From the NCBI GenBank assembly GCA_041071465.1, contig CP163498.1, positions 5,226,001 to 5,290,000 of the forward strand: a stretch of 64,000 bases of DNA, written 5' to 3'. How positions within the stretch are numbered: the stretch's first letter is position 1; each line of letters starts with the position of its first letter. A program made the translations under genes and the position numbers. The notes beneath the pieces were generated by a model. That model was not told the DNA's origin. It did no database searches and worked only from the letters and a program-made list of their open reading frames with translations. Of the stretch, positions 29,264 through 39,141 are shown piece after piece. This DNA is from Pseudomonas putida (GTDB lineage: Bacteria; Pseudomonadota; Gammaproteobacteria; Pseudomonadales; Pseudomonadaceae).

Positions 29264-30163
29264 ATGATCGAAACACGTTTGCTGAGGCAGTTCATCGCCG
29301 TGGCCGAAGAGCTGCATTTTCACAAGGCCGCCGAGCGCCTGCACATGGCACAACCGCCATTGAGCCAGGCAATCAACCGGCTCGAGGAAAAGCTCGGTTT
29401 TGGCCTGTTTCTGCGCAACAAGCGCGGTGTTCGTCTGACGGCGGCAGGTACAGCTTTTCTAGATACGGCTTACCGCACGTTGGCTGAGCTGGAACAGGGG
29501 ATCGAGTACGCCCGCAATGTGTCCGCGGGGGTCAGCGGCAAGCTGACCATCACAGCCATTTCCATCGCCTATTACGACTCGCTGCTCAGCAGCCTGCGCA
29601 GCTTTCGCGAGACCTATCCAAACGTGCAACTGACCATCCGCGAGATGCCATCGGCCTCGCAGGCCAAAGCGTTGCTGGCCGGCGAGGCGGACATCGGCTT
29701 CATGCGCAGGTTGCCGCTGCCGGTGGGCACCCTTGAAGCACGGTTGCTGCTTGACGAGCAGATCGTCATGGCCCTGCCCGCAAGCCATCCGAAGGCTCAG
29801 CACGAAGAAATCGACCTGCGCGAGTTTGCCGAGGAAGACTTCGTCTTTACCCCGCAAGCACTGGGCGGCGGCTATCACGCGCAGTTGGTTGCCCTGTGCG
29901 AGGCGGCGGGTTTCTACCCAAAGGTGGTACAGGAGGCCGCGCAGATCCATACCCTGCTTGGCCTGGTGGCTTGCGGTTTTGGCGTGGCGCTGGTGCCGGA
30001 ATCGTTTGCCAGTTCAACGCCGCGCGAGCGCGTGCGGTTTCGCCCGATCCGGCCGATCGATGATCAACCGGCCCCAGGCCTTGGGCTGTACATGAAGTGG
30101 AGCGCCCAGAACGCTTCGCCGGCGCTGGCCAACTTCATTGCCATGTTCAACACGCAGGCATAA
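29264..30163 (+). CDS. LysR-family transcriptional regulator
   Basis: A 299-residue LysR regulator. The N-terminal winged HTH (about 1-60: RLLRQFIAVAEELHFHKAAERL, AQPPLSQAINRLE) is followed by an effector-binding domain. The N-terminus resembles regulators of aromatic or sugar-acid catabolism of the BenM/CatM-like group. It is divergent from the SDR/SMP-30 fusion gene with an intervening GATATC repeat and is convergent with glycerate kinase (6-bp gap). It probably controls the fusion gene; the effector is unknown. Confidence 0.9.
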   Translation: MIETRLLRQFIAVAEELHFHKAAERLHMAQPPLSQAINRLEEKLGFGLFLRNKRGVRLTAAGTAFLDTAYRTLAELEQGIEYARNVSAGVSGKLTITAISIAYYDSLLSSLRSFRETYPNVQLTIREMPSASQAKALLAGEADIGFMRRLPLPVGTLEARLLLDEQIVMALPASHPKAQHEEIDLREFAEEDFVFTPQALGGGYHAQLVALCEAAGFYPKVVQEAAQIHTLLGLVACGFGVALVPESFASSTPRERVRFRPIRPIDDQPAPGLGLYMKWSAQNASPALANFIAMFNTQA

Positions 30164-30169
30164 GGCTTT

Positions 30170-31315
30170 CTAGGCGTGGCCTTGGGTCGCGCTACGCCAC
30201 AGCCTCCCAATGTCGCAAGCCCGAGCCTGCAACAATTCAGCCGCATTGGCACACGCCTGTTCCAGGCTCATCGGCCCGCTGGCCAGGGCGAATGCAGCAT
30301 CCACCCCATGGGCATACAACTGCTGATAGCCCTCACCCAAGGTCCCGGCCAGTACCACCACCGGCACGCCATGGCGCTTGGCCACTCGAGCCACCCCCAT
30401 TGGGGTTTTGCCGCGCAGCGTCTGCGCATCGAAACGGCCTTCGCCGGTTACCACCAGGTCTGCGCCGTGTACCAGCGCATCGAGGCCGGCCAGCTCGGCC
30501 ACCACCTCCACGCCTGGGCGGAACTGCGCGCCCATGAAGGCCCGCGCGGCGAAACCCATGCCACCTGCGGCGCCGCAACCCGGATAGTCACGTACATCTT
30601 CCCCCAGCAGCCGTGCACAATGGTCGGCAAAATGCCCCAGTGCCATGTCCAGCGCCTCCACCTGCTGCGCGCTGGCACCCTTCTGCGGGCCGAAGATCGC
30701 CGATGCCCCGTTGACGCCGCACAGCGGGTTGTCGACGTCTGCGGCCACTTCAAATTGCACCTCGGCCAAGCGCGGATCGAGGTCGCTGGCATCGATACGT
30801 GCCAACTTGGCCAGGGCCAGGCCGCCCTCCTCCAGCGCATGGCCGTCGGCATCCAGCAGGCGCAGGCCAAGCGCGCGCAACATGCCACTGCCGGCGTCAT
30901 TGGTGGCGCTGCCGCCGATGGCCAGCACCACCCGCTGCGCGCCAGCGGCCAGGGCCGCTGCGATCAGCTCGCCGGTGCCCCAGGTGCTGCTGCGGCATGC
31001 ATCGCGCTGGCCGGTTGGCACCAATTGCAGGCCACTGGCCTGGGCCATCTCGATGATCGCCGTGCGACTTTGTGGCAACCAGCCCCAACCGGCCTCGACG
31101 CAGTGCCCCAGTGGCCCGCGCACGGCCTGACGGCGAAGTTCGCCATGGCTGGCAGCAAGGATCGCCTCCATGGTGCCTTCGCCGCCGTCGGCCATCGGGC
31201 ACTCGACCCGTTCAGCGTCCGGCCACACTTGGCCAAGGCCCGCAGCGATGGCGCGGGCGACACCTGCAGCGTCGAGGCTGTCCTTGAACGAGTCGGGGGC
31301 AATGACGATCTTCAT
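30170..31315 (-). CDS. Glycerate kinase
   Basis: A 381-residue GarK/GlxK-type glycerate kinase that phosphorylates D-glycerate with ATP to 2-phosphoglycerate. The start at 31315 gives the family N-terminus MKIVIAPDSFKDSLDA; the longer upstream frame is leader. Conserved blocks include CPMADGGEGT, LAIGGSATNDAGSGML, NPLCGVNGASAIFGPQKGA and VVTGEGRFDAQTLRGKTPMGVA. It lies 125 bp downstream of cdaR on the same strand. Regulator and transporter next door point to use of glycerate from sugar acids or glyoxylate. Confidence 0.93.
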   Translation of the reverse strand: MKIVIAPDSFKDSLDAAGVARAIAAGLGQVWPDAERVECPMADGGEGTMEAILAASHGELRRQAVRGPLGHCVEAGWGWLPQSRTAIIEMAQASGLQLVPTGQRDACRSSTWGTGELIAAALAAGAQRVVLAIGGSATNDAGSGMLRALGLRLLDADGHALEEGGLALAKLARIDASDLDPRLAEVQFEVAADVDNPLCGVNGASAIFGPQKGASAQQVEALDMALGHFADHCARLLGEDVRDYPGCGAAGGMGFAARAFMGAQFRPGVEVVAELAGLDALVHGADLVVTGEGRFDAQTLRGKTPMGVARVAKRHGVPVVVLAGTLGEGYQQLYAHGVDAAFALASGPMSLEQACANAAELLQARACDIGRLWRSATQGHA

Positions 31316-31440
31316 GGGGTTTCTCCTGTCCTGATGAGCGGCATGCTGACAGGTGCCCGCTTGGGTCGCCTCGGTCAAATGCACAAAACGCCGGGCAGGT
31401 TGTTTGGGCGGATGCCTTCGTGACGCACCCTGCTTGCGCT

Positions 31441-32538
31441 TCAGTCTGCCGGCAACAGCTGTAGCCCCAGGTACAAGCTAAGCATCCCTTCCATACGCAA
31501 CGGGTCGACCTCGCCCAGTTCGGCAATCCGCTCCAGGCGGTAGCGCAGGCTGTTGCGGTGAATGCCCAGGGCATCGGCACAGGCCTGGCTCTGGCCGTCA
31601 TGGGCACACCAGGCGCGTAGGGTGGTGAGCAACTGGCCACTGCCGTCCTTGCTGCGAATACGCTGTAGCGGCTCCAGCAACTCATCCAGTGCGTCATCGT
31701 TGCGGTGGCGCCACAGCAGTGCCGGCAACCGGTAACGCTGCAGGCTAAGCAAGCGTTGGGTGGGCAATACCTCGCGGCCATAGGCCAACAGGTCACGTAC
31801 CCGGCGGTAACCCCGACGTACCTGCTCCAGGCTCTGAGCAACACTGCCCAGGGCCAGCCGTTCGACCTCCCAGCCATGGCGTTGCAGGCGCTCCAGCAGG
31901 CGCAGCTCATCCAGTGCTACTCCTGCCGGGCGGCACCACAACAACGACTGGCGCGCCGGGCTTACGCACCAGCTATCCGGGTATCGGCTCGTCAACCATG
32001 CGGCCAGCGCCTCGGCCGTTGACCCCGAGGCAATTTCAAACAGGCACGGTACCCGCGGTAGCTGGGGTTTCAGGCCAAGTTGGCGAGCTTCGTCAAGCAA
32101 GCGCGGGGAGTCACCGCTGCCGCCCAGCAACAGCGCCAGCAGGTCGTCACAGCGCTGCCTTCGCCACTGTTGGTCTGCCTGTAGATTGCGCTGGGCCAGC
32201 AGCATTTCGGCGGTCATGCGTACCAGTTCGCCATAGGTGCGCACCTGTTGCGGGTCACCGGTCAGGCCCAGCACGCCCATCAGCCGGCCATCGAGCATCA
32301 ACGGCAGGTTGACCCCCGGCTGCACGCCCTTCAGGCATTTGGCTGCGTCGGTATCCAGCTCGACGATCCGGCCGTTGGCCAACACCAGCTGTGCCCCCTC
32401 GTGACGGGTGTTGATGCGTTCCGGTTCGCCACTGCCCAGGATCAGGCCCTGGCTGTCCATGACATTGACGTTGCACGGCAGGATGGCCATCGCCCGGTCA
32501 ACGATATCCTGCGCCAGGTCATGGTCGAGCTCGAACAT
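31441..32538 (-). CDS. cdaR: CdaR-family sugar diacid regulator
   Basis: A 365-residue regulator with the N-terminal sugar-diacid recognition domain (about 3-135: ELDHDLAQDIVDRAMAIL, NVMDSQGLILGSG) and a C-terminal HTH_30 domain (DGQSQACADALGIHRNSLRYRLERI). CdaR activates genes for D-glucarate, galactarate and glycerate metabolism in enterobacteria. Here it sits between glycerate kinase and a divergent MFS transporter, which are its probable targets. A TGTGCAAAAGCACA palindrome in the 163-bp divergent region is a candidate site. Confidence 0.92.
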   Translation of the reverse strand: MFELDHDLAQDIVDRAMAILPCNVNVMDSQGLILGSGEPERINTRHEGAQLVLANGRIVELDTDAAKCLKGVQPGVNLPLMLDGRLMGVLGLTGDPQQVRTYGELVRMTAEMLLAQRNLQADQQWRRQRCDDLLALLLGGSGDSPRLLDEARQLGLKPQLPRVPCLFEIASGSTAEALAAWLTSRYPDSWCVSPARQSLLWCRPAGVALDELRLLERLQRHGWEVERLALGSVAQSLEQVRRGYRRVRDLLAYGREVLPTQRLLSLQRYRLPALLWRHRNDDALDELLEPLQRIRSKDGSGQLLTTLRAWCAHDGQSQACADALGIHRNSLRYRLERIAELGEVDPLRMEGMLSLYLGLQLLPAD

Positions 32539-32597
32539 TGCGTGGTCCTTTAGGTGTTAGGCTTTTGGGCTCGGGCACAGCAGCTTGGGCCGAGCAC

Positions 32598-32611
32598 TGT
32601 GCAAAAGCACA
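32598..32611. promoter_or_regulatory. Palindrome TGTGC-AAAA-GCACA between cdaR and the transporter gene
   Basis: A perfect 5-4-5 inverted repeat in the divergent region, 91 bp from the transporter start and 60 bp from the cdaR start. A partial match (ATGCACAAAA, about 31378-31387) occurs upstream of glycerate kinase, so both flanking genes could share a regulator. The link to CdaR is inferred. Confidence 0.45.
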
Positions 32612-32701
32612 AAGACAGGCTAGCCGCAGTCCCCGAGACTCGTCAGGGCGAGCGCCGGAACAGGCGACGCGGCGAAAACCATAACAACAGAGAACCCGAT
32701 C

Positions 32702-34030
32702 ATGGCACACAGCCCCGCCCCTGACCAAGGCACGGACACCACCCGCAACGCGCTGTACCGGCGCATCACCCTGCGGCTGATTCCGTTCATTTTCATCTGC
32801 TACCTGTTCAACTACCTGGACCGCGTCAACGTCGGCTTTGCCAAGCTGCAGATGCTCGACGCCCTTAAGTTCAGCGAAACGGTGTACGGCCTTGGCGCTG
32901 GCATCTTCTTCATCGGCTACGTCTTGTGCGGTTTGCCGAGCAACCTGGCGCTCAACCGCTTTGGCCCACGGCGCTGGATCGCGCTGATGATGATCGCCTG
33001 GGGCAGCCTCTCCACCTGCCTGCTGTTCGTCACCACCCCAACCGAGTTCTACACCCTGCGCCTGCTCACCGGTGCCGCCGAAGCCGGCTTCTTCCCGGGT
33101 GTGGTGCTGTACCTCTCGCGCTGGTTCCCGGCGGCCCGACGCGGGCGCATCATGGCCCTGTTCATGTCGGCGATCCCGGTGTCGGGCCTGCTCGGCGGGC
33201 CGTTCTCCGGCTGGATTCTCGAGCACTTCGCCGCCGGCCAGCACGGCCTGGCCGGCTGGCAGTGGATGTTCCTGATCCAGGGCTTGCCAACTGTTGCACT
33301 GGGCGTACTGGCGGTGTTCCTGCTCAGTGACGGCTACCAGAAAGCCACCTGGCTGAGCCCGAGCGAACGCCAACTGATCGCCGCCGACCTGGAGGCCGAT
33401 GCCGCCAGCAAGCCGACCACCACCGGTGACAGCGTGCTGGCGGTGTTGACCAACCCGCTGATCTGGACCTTTGGCTTCGTCTACTTCTGTATCCAAAGCG
33501 GCGTGTACGCGATCAACTTCTGGCTGCCATCGATCATCAAGGGCATGGGCTTCGACAACCCGCTGCTGATCGGCTGGCTCAGTGCCATCCCGTACCTGCT
33601 GGCCGGTGTGTTCATGATCCTTTGCGGGCGCTCGGCAGACCTGCGCAACGAACGCCGCTGGCACCTTGTGGTGCCGATGCTGATGGGTGCCGTCGGCCTG
33701 TTGATTGCGGTGAACTTTGCGGCTAACCCCACCATCGCCATTCTTGGCCTGTCGATCGCCACCATGGGCGCGCTAACCGGCCTGCCGATGTTCTGGCCAA
33801 TGCCAACCGCGTTACTCAGTGCCGGTGCAGCGGTCGCGGGCCTGGCGTTGATCAACTCGGTGGGCCAGATGGCCGGCTTCCTCAGCCCTTACCTGGTGGG
33901 CTTCATCAAGGACCAGACCGGCTCCACCGACGCCGCGCTGTATTCGCTGGCGGCGCTGATCGTGCTGGGTAGCCTGGTGGCCTTGCGCGTTACCCGCGCG
34001 GGTGCGTTGAATACTGCACGGGCCAATTAA
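32702..34030 (+). CDS. MFS transporter, anion:cation symporter family
   Basis: A 442-residue inner-membrane protein with about 12 membrane segments, of the ACS family (tartrate, phthalate, hexuronate and glucarate carriers). The signature LIPFIFICYLFNYLDRVNVGFA near residues 25-48 and the G-x-x-x-D/N-R-loop (NRFGPRRWI) are typical. Divergent from cdaR and near glycerate kinase, it probably imports glycerate, tartrate or a sugar acid by proton symport. A REP pair follows the stop codon. Confidence 0.88.
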   Translation: MAHSPAPDQGTDTTRNALYRRITLRLIPFIFICYLFNYLDRVNVGFAKLQMLDALKFSETVYGLGAGIFFIGYVLCGLPSNLALNRFGPRRWIALMMIAWGSLSTCLLFVTTPTEFYTLRLLTGAAEAGFFPGVVLYLSRWFPAARRGRIMALFMSAIPVSGLLGGPFSGWILEHFAAGQHGLAGWQWMFLIQGLPTVALGVLAVFLLSDGYQKATWLSPSERQLIAADLEADAASKPTTTGDSVLAVLTNPLIWTFGFVYFCIQSGVYAINFWLPSIIKGMGFDNPLLIGWLSAIPYLLAGVFMILCGRSADLRNERRWHLVVPMLMGAVGLLIAVNFAANPTIAILGLSIATMGALTGLPMFWPMPTALLSAGAAVAGLALINSVGQMAGFLSPYLVGFIKDQTGSTDAALYSLAALIVLGSLVALRVTRAGALNTARAN

Positions 34031-34032
34031 GG

Positions 34033-34123
34033 CATTGGCGGGTAAACCCGGCCCCACAGGGATACCACAACCTCAAAGACTGAGGTGATCCTGTGGGGTT
34101 GGGCCTACCCGCGACGAGGCCCG
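34033..34123. repeat. Inverted pair of REP elements
   Basis: Left copy GGCGGGTAAACCCGGCCCCACAGG (34037-34060) and right copy ATCCTGTGGGGTTGGGCCTACCCGC (about 34088-34112) face each other around a short hairpin CCTCA-AAGAC-TGAGG (34071-34085). This is the usual BIME-like arrangement in P. putida, placed after the MFS stop and before the Rieske-FAD gene. Confidence 0.75.
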
Positions 34124-34216
34124 CCCAGGCCGGATTGTCCACCGATCGTCAGCTCAACGCATTTCCTCCTCATCCCAGGCGTCAAATGGTTCCAAAGGCC
34201 CCTTTGGAGTAGCCCC

Positions 34217-35737
34217 ATGACCCAGCACGCCGTGGCCCGCCTGGCCCAGCTCGACGAACACCGCCCCCTGCGCGTACAGGCCGGCAACGAAGAACTCATC
34301 CTCATCCGCCAGGGCGATCAGGTGCATGCCTACCAGGGCAATTGCCCCCATGCAGGTGCCCCTCTGGATGAAGGCGTGGTTTGCGGCGGTCTGCTGGTCT
34401 GCCCCTGGCACAAAGCGGCTTTCGCCGTAGACGACGGGGTTGTTTGTGAACCCCCTGCGCTGGCCGACCTGCGACGCTACAAGGCTTGGGTCAAGGACGA
34501 TGAAATTTGGGTCGATGACCAACCACTGCCAGTGATCGAGCCGCCCAGGCACAGCGATGCTCGCTGCTTCGTGGTGGTCGGTGCCGGTGCCGCCGGCAGC
34601 GCTGCGGTTGCCACCTTGCTGGCCCATGGCTTCGCTGGCCGGTTGGTGTGGGTCGATCAGGAACGCCAGCCAGCCTACGACCGCACGGCCCTGAGCAAAT
34701 TCGTGATTGCCGGGCAGATGGCGCCCGATGAGGTGCCCGCACTGTTCGAAGCCGACGCCCTGCGCAAGGGCCATCTGGAGCGCAAGCATGGCAAGGTGCG
34801 CACACTGAACAGCCAGAAACGCCAACTTACGCTCGCCGATGGCCAGCAGATCGACTATGACGCCTGCCTGCTGGCAACCGGCGCCAAAGCCCTGCGCCCA
34901 GACATTGCCGGTGTTGATCTGCCCGGGGTGTTCACCCTTCGCTCTCGGGAGGATGCCGCCCAGTTGCTGGACGCTGCCGAGCCTGGCCAACCCGTGGTGA
35001 TCGTCGGTGACGGCTTTATCGGCCTCGAAGCCGCCTCGGCATTGCGCAAATATGGCGTACAAGTACACGTGGTCACTCGCCATGAAGCCCCACTGGCCCG
35101 GCAGTTGGGTGAACGTATCGGCCGCAGCATCCGTGAGCTGCATGAACGCAAAGGTGTCACTTTCCACGGCCCCACTGACGTTCAACGCATCGAGGGCCAG
35201 GGCAGCGTCGAAGCCGTGCAGTTGGCCAACGGTGAACGGCTGCAGACACCCCTGGTGCTGCTGGGGACTGGCGTCAAACCGGCCACTGGCTTCCTTCAAG
35301 GTGTGCCGCTGACCGAGGACAAATCCGTGAGAGTCGATGCAGAAATGCGCGCTGCCGATGGGCTGTGGGCTGCAGGTGATATCGCCACCTTTCCGTTCAG
35401 TGGCCGGCCAGTGCGTATCGAGCACTGGCGCCTGGCCCAGCAACATGGGGTGATCGCTGCCGCCAACATGCTTGGCGAACAACGCCGCTATGCCGATGTG
35501 CCGTTCTTCTGGACTTACCAGCACGGCCGCACCTATGAAGTACTCGGCCATGCCCAGGACTGGAACCGGATCGAGTTCGTCGGTGAGCCCGAGAACGGCG
35601 ATTTCATTGCCCTGCAGTGTGTGGATGAACGGGTCGAAGCCGTGATCGCCAAGGGTTACTCCGATGCCATGGCGGCGCTGTCGCAACGCATGAAGCGGCC
35701 ATTGAGCCTGCAGGAGGCGTTGCAGGTGATTGGCTGA
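34217..35737 (+). CDS. Rieske ferredoxin–FAD/NAD(P)H reductase fusion (AIFM3-like)
   Basis: A 506-residue protein. The N-terminal Rieske domain (about 5-105) has NCPHAGAPL and VCPWHKAAF, giving the Cys-His/Cys-His ligands of a 2Fe-2S cluster. A rubredoxin-reductase-type FAD/NAD domain follows (VVVGAGAAGSAAVATL, then VVIVGDGFIGLEAASAL, and LWAAGDIATF), ending with a reductase C-terminal domain. The fold matches AIFM3-type proteins that pass electrons from NAD(P)H to a Rieske centre. The start at 34217 follows a TGGAGT site. The electron acceptor is unknown. Confidence 0.87.
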   Translation: MTQHAVARLAQLDEHRPLRVQAGNEELILIRQGDQVHAYQGNCPHAGAPLDEGVVCGGLLVCPWHKAAFAVDDGVVCEPPALADLRRYKAWVKDDEIWVDDQPLPVIEPPRHSDARCFVVVGAGAAGSAAVATLLAHGFAGRLVWVDQERQPAYDRTALSKFVIAGQMAPDEVPALFEADALRKGHLERKHGKVRTLNSQKRQLTLADGQQIDYDACLLATGAKALRPDIAGVDLPGVFTLRSREDAAQLLDAAEPGQPVVIVGDGFIGLEAASALRKYGVQVHVVTRHEAPLARQLGERIGRSIRELHERKGVTFHGPTDVQRIEGQGSVEAVQLANGERLQTPLVLLGTGVKPATGFLQGVPLTEDKSVRVDAEMRAADGLWAAGDIATFPFSGRPVRIEHWRLAQQHGVIAAANMLGEQRRYADVPFFWTYQHGRTYEVLGHAQDWNRIEFVGEPENGDFIALQCVDERVEAVIAKGYSDAMAALSQRMKRPLSLQEALQVIG

Positions 35738-35809
35738 AGGCCGCCTTTCAATGCGTCCCGGTTGTGTGTAAAACAGGTGGATCAGCCGACTGCAAAAGGA
35801 CCCCCGCGC

Positions 35810-36820
35810 ATGATCTACCGCCCACTCGGCCACAGTGGCCTGCAGGTTTCCGCCCTTACCCTGGGCAGCATGATGTTCGGCGAGCAGACCAGCACCGAGG
35901 ACGCCTTGCGCATCATCGACAAGGCCTGGGATCAGGGCATCAATTTCATCGATACCGCCGATGTGTACAACGCTGGGCGCTCGGAAGAAATCGTCGGTGA
36001 AGCCGTGGCGCGCCATCGCCACGACTGGATCGTCGCCAGCAAGGTCGGCTTCGGCCCGGCCGACGGCCTGCCCAACCGCAGCGGGCTGTCGCGCAAGCAC
36101 ATCTTCAATGCCCTGGAGGCCACGCTGACCCGCATGGGCATGGATTACCTCGACATTTACTACCTGCACCGCGAAGACCACAAGGTGCCGCTGGAAGAAA
36201 CCGTGCAGGCCGTTGGCGACTTGCTGCGCCAGGGCAAGATCCGTTACTGGGGCGTGTCCAACTTCCGTGGTTGGCGCATTGCCGAGGTTTGCCACATTGC
36301 CGAGCGCCTGGGCATACCCAAGCCGGTGGTCAGCCAGCCGCTGTACAACATCGTCAACCGCCAGGCCGAGCCCGAGCAACTCACCGCCGCAGCGGCCCAT
36401 GGCCTTGGCGTAGTGCCTTTCAGCCCGCTGGCCCGAGGCGTGCTCAGTGGCAAGTATGCGCCGGGCGCCGTACCGGACGCCGGGAGCCGTGCAGGGCGGC
36501 AGGACAAACGCATCATGGAAGTGGAATGGCGCCAGGAGTCGTTGGCCATTGCCCGGCAGATTCAAACGTATGTCGAGGCCAAGGGTGTTGGCATTGTCGA
36601 GTTCGCCATTGCCTGGGTGTTGAACAACCAACTGGTGAGCTCTGCGATTGTCGGGCCACGTACCGAAGAGCAGTGGGAGACCTACGGCGGCGCACTGGCG
36701 GTGAAGATAACCGCAGAGGATGAAGCCTTCATCGATTCACTGGTGACGCCTGGGCATGCGTCGACACCGGGGTTCAATGATGTGGCCCATTATGTGAGCG
36801 GGCGGATGGCGCGTAGCTGA
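35810..36820 (+). CDS. Aldo/keto reductase
   Basis: A 336-residue NADPH-dependent AKR barrel protein. Catalytic tetrad context is visible: Asp and Tyr in [18 protein letters not shown], Lys in IVASKVG, and His in YYLHREDH. The C-terminal cofactor-binding part reads [12 protein letters not shown]. The start at 35810 follows AAAAGGA; the longer upstream frame is not conserved in character. Its group (YajO/Kv-beta-like) reduces aldehydes and ketones of varied origin. A GC-rich hairpin follows the stop. Confidence 0.9.
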   Translation: MIYRPLGHSGLQVSALTLGSMMFGEQTSTEDALRIIDKAWDQGINFIDTADVYNAGRSEEIVGEAVARHRHDWIVASKVGFGPADGLPNRSGLSRKHIFNALEATLTRMGMDYLDIYYLHREDHKVPLEETVQAVGDLLRQGKIRYWGVSNFRGWRIAEVCHIAERLGIPKPVVSQPLYNIVNRQAEPEQLTAAAAHGLGVVPFSPLARGVLSGKYAPGAVPDAGSRAGRQDKRIMEVEWRQESLAIARQIQTYVEAKGVGIVEFAIAWVLNNQLVSSAIVGPRTEEQWETYGGALAVKITAEDEAFIDSLVTPGHASTPGFNDVAHYVSGRMARS

Positions 36821-36827
36821 GCCATTG

Positions 36828-36849
36828 GGGAGCCCAACGCCGGGCTCCC
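36828..36849 (+). terminator. GC-rich hairpin after aldo/keto reductase
   Basis: GGGAGCCC-AACGCC-GGGCTCCC is a perfect 8-bp stem eight bases after the stop codon. The tail is pyrimidine-rich (GGTCCCCCCTTTCCCC) rather than a clean T-run, so termination strength is uncertain. Confidence 0.5.
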
Positions 36850-36915
36850 GGTCCCCCCTTTCCCCAATCACCTCGGTATCGTGCGCACCATTGGTTTTTC
36901 ACCTCTGGAGCTGCA

Positions 36916-38013
36916 ATGAAACTCTTGCAACCGCTGCAAATCGGCCCACTCACCTTGCCCAACCGTGTGTTCATGGCCCCCCTCACCCGGCTGCGCAGCC
37001 TGGAACCGGGCGACGTACCCACCGCGCTGATGGCCGAGTACTACCGCCAGCGTGCCAGCGCCGGGTTGATCATCACCGAGGCCACGCAGATCTCCTTCCA
37101 GGCCAAGGGCTATTCCGGCTCGCCCGGCATTCACAGCGCCGAACAGATCGCTGCCTGGCAGCACATCAACCAAGGTATTCATGCTGATGGCGGCCACAGC
37201 GCCGTTCAGGTGTGGCACACCGGGCGGGTGTCGCACACCTCGCTGCAACCTGGCGGCGAAGCGCCGGTGGCGCCATCGGCGCTGCCGGCCGGTGCGCGTA
37301 CGACCCTGCGTGACGAGCAAGGCAACCTGATGCGCGTGGAAACCTCGGCGCCACGGGCGCTCGGCGAAGCGGAAATCGCCGAGATCGTTGCCGACTTCGG
37401 TCAGGCAGCGGTCAATGCCCGCGCGGCTGGCTTCGATTTCATCGAGTTGCACGCTGCGCACGGTTATCTGTTGCATCAGTTCCTGACGCCAAGCGCCAAC
37501 CAGCGCGAAGACCGCTACGGCGGCAGTGTCGAAAACCGTGCACGCATCGTGCTTGAAGCGGTGGACGCAGCCATTGCCAGCTGGAGCGCCGAACGTGTGG
37601 GTATCCGTGTATTCCCGCTGGGTGGCTTCAATGGCGTGGACAATGGCGAAGACCAGGAAGCCGCTGGTCTGTATCTGATCCGCGAGCTGGCCAAGCGCAA
37701 CCTTGCCTACCTGCACCTGTCCGAGCCGGACTGGGCTGGCGGCAAGCCGCTGCGTGACGAATTCCGCCAGGCGATACGCGCGGCCTACCCAGGGGTGATC
37801 ATCGCAGCAGGTGCCTACACCGCCGAGAAAGGTGAAGACCTGATCGCCCGCGGCTTGATCGATGCCGTGGCGTTTGGGCGCAGCTACATCGCCAACCCGG
37901 ACCTGGTGGAGCGGCTGCGGCTGCAGGCGCCGTTGAATGAGCACAGGGCGCAGTTCGATTACGCCAATGGGCCTGAAGGGTACACGGACTATCCGTTCCT
38001 GAAGCAGGCTTGA
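36916..38013 (+). CDS. Old Yellow Enzyme family alkene reductase
   Basis: A 365-residue FMN-binding barrel of the NemA/XenB/OYE class. Characteristic features are [20 protein letters not shown] at the N-terminus, the active-site stretch [16 protein letters not shown] (two His for carbonyl or nitro binding), [17 protein letters not shown] and [12 protein letters not shown]. It reduces activated C=C bonds or nitro compounds using NAD(P)H. Length is normal and a strong terminator follows. It ends convergent with a luciferase-like gene. Confidence 0.93.
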   Translation: MKLLQPLQIGPLTLPNRVFMAPLTRLRSLEPGDVPTALMAEYYRQRASAGLIITEATQISFQAKGYSGSPGIHSAEQIAAWQHINQGIHADGGHSAVQVWHTGRVSHTSLQPGGEAPVAPSALPAGARTTLRDEQGNLMRVETSAPRALGEAEIAEIVADFGQAAVNARAAGFDFIELHAAHGYLLHQFLTPSANQREDRYGGSVENRARIVLEAVDAAIASWSAERVGIRVFPLGGFNGVDNGEDQEAAGLYLIRELAKRNLAYLHLSEPDWAGGKPLRDEFRQAIRAAYPGVIIAAGAYTAEKGEDLIARGLIDAVAFGRSYIANPDLVERLRLQAPLNEHRAQFDYANGPEGYTDYPFLKQA

Positions 38014-38018
38014 TGCTG

Positions 38019-38047
38019 AAACGGGAGCTCAGCTGGCTCCCGTTTTT
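38019..38047 (+). terminator. Rho-independent terminator after the alkene reductase gene
   Basis: A 10-bp stem AAACGGGAGC / GCTCCCGTTT (38019-38028 and 38036-38045) ends in a run of five T. It lies five bases after the stop and separates two convergent genes. Confidence 0.85.
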
Positions 38048-38060
38048 CTTGCCAGCAGCT

Positions 38061-39041
38061 TTAACGCAGTTCGGCCAGCGCCTGCGCTGCATAGGCATGC
38101 GAGCGCTGCCGCGCCAGCGGGTCATGGATGCGGCAGTCGATCATCAGCTCGTCCGCATCGGTCTGTTCGATCAGCGAGCGCAGCCCTTCCCGTACCCGCT
38201 GTGGCCCACCGGCCACCGTACAGGCCATGACCTGTTCAAGTACCGCACGCTCATGCTCAGGCAGGCGTTCGACATAGCCCTCCTGCGGTTTGGGCAACAA
38301 GCCCAAGCGCCCGACGTGCAGGTCCAGCATCCACTTGCGGTGCGAGCTGGCCAGGTAGTCCGCCTCGGCATCGCTGGCGGCGGCGAACAGGTTCATGCCC
38401 ACCATCACATAGGGTTTGGCCAACTGCTCGGAAGGCTGGAAGTTGGCCCGGTAATGGGCAATTGCCTGCAGCAGGTAACGCGGGGCAAAGTGTGAGGCGA
38501 AGGCATAAGGCAGGCCCAGCTTGGCCGCTAGATCGGCGCCAAACAGGCTGGAACCAAGGATCCACACCGGCACATCGTGTCTGCCGGGCACACCACGCAC
38601 TCGGCGTTTACCATTGTCGGCCAGGTAATCCCGCAGCTCGGCGATGTCCTGGCTGAAATCACGCTCTGGCGCGGCACCGCGCAAGGCGCGCACGGTCGGC
38701 CCGGAAGTACCTGGCGCACGGCCCAGGCCCAGGTCGATGCGGCCTGGGTGCAAGGTGTCGAGGGTGCCGAACTGCTCGGCCACCACCAACGGTGCATGGT
38801 TGGGCAGCATGATGCCACCGGCACCGACACGGATGTGTTGGGTGGCATTGGCAATTTCGTTGATCACCAGCGAAGTGGCAGCCGAGCCGATGCCCGGCAT
38901 GTCATGGTGTTCGGCGATCCAGTAACGGCTGTAGTGCTGTTGCTCGACATGCCGCGCCAGCTGGCGGGATTCTTCGATCGCGTCGGCGAAGGTCTTGCCT
39001 TCGCCGATCATGACCAGATCCAGTACGGACAGTGCAGTCAT
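38061..39041 (-). CDS. Luciferase-like (LLM) flavin-dependent oxidoreductase
   Basis: A 326-residue bacterial luciferase-fold protein of the YhbW-like subgroup. Marks are [15 protein letters not shown] near residue 45, [24 protein letters not shown] at 75-98, and [13 protein letters not shown]. It probably uses reduced FMN or F420-like flavin to oxidise an unknown substrate. The ATG at 39041 follows GGAG. It lies downstream of a LysR gene on the same strand, separated by 100 bp. Confidence 0.9.
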   Translation of the reverse strand: MTALSVLDLVMIGEGKTFADAIEESRQLARHVEQQHYSRYWIAEHHDMPGIGSAATSLVINEIANATQHIRVGAGGIMLPNHAPLVVAEQFGTLDTLHPGRIDLGLGRAPGTSGPTVRALRGAAPERDFSQDIAELRDYLADNGKRRVRGVPGRHDVPVWILGSSLFGADLAAKLGLPYAFASHFAPRYLLQAIAHYRANFQPSEQLAKPYVMVGMNLFAAASDAEADYLASSHRKWMLDLHVGRLGLLPKPQEGYVERLPEHERAVLEQVMACTVAGGPQRVREGLRSLIEQTDADELMIDCRIHDPLARQRSHAYAAQALAELR

Positions 39042-39141
39042 GGGGTCTCCAGTGGGATTATCAGTGGCTGACAGTTTCTATGCTCCGCCGCCAGCGATAA
39101 ACCCAGCTTCAGGCCCGGCATAGGGGCCTGTCATTCCCCAA

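Noticed and set aside
34154..36631. Long minus-strand frame spanning the Rieske–FAD and aldo/keto reductase genes
   Set aside because: It crosses two unrelated real genes and their intergenic gap and has no family features.
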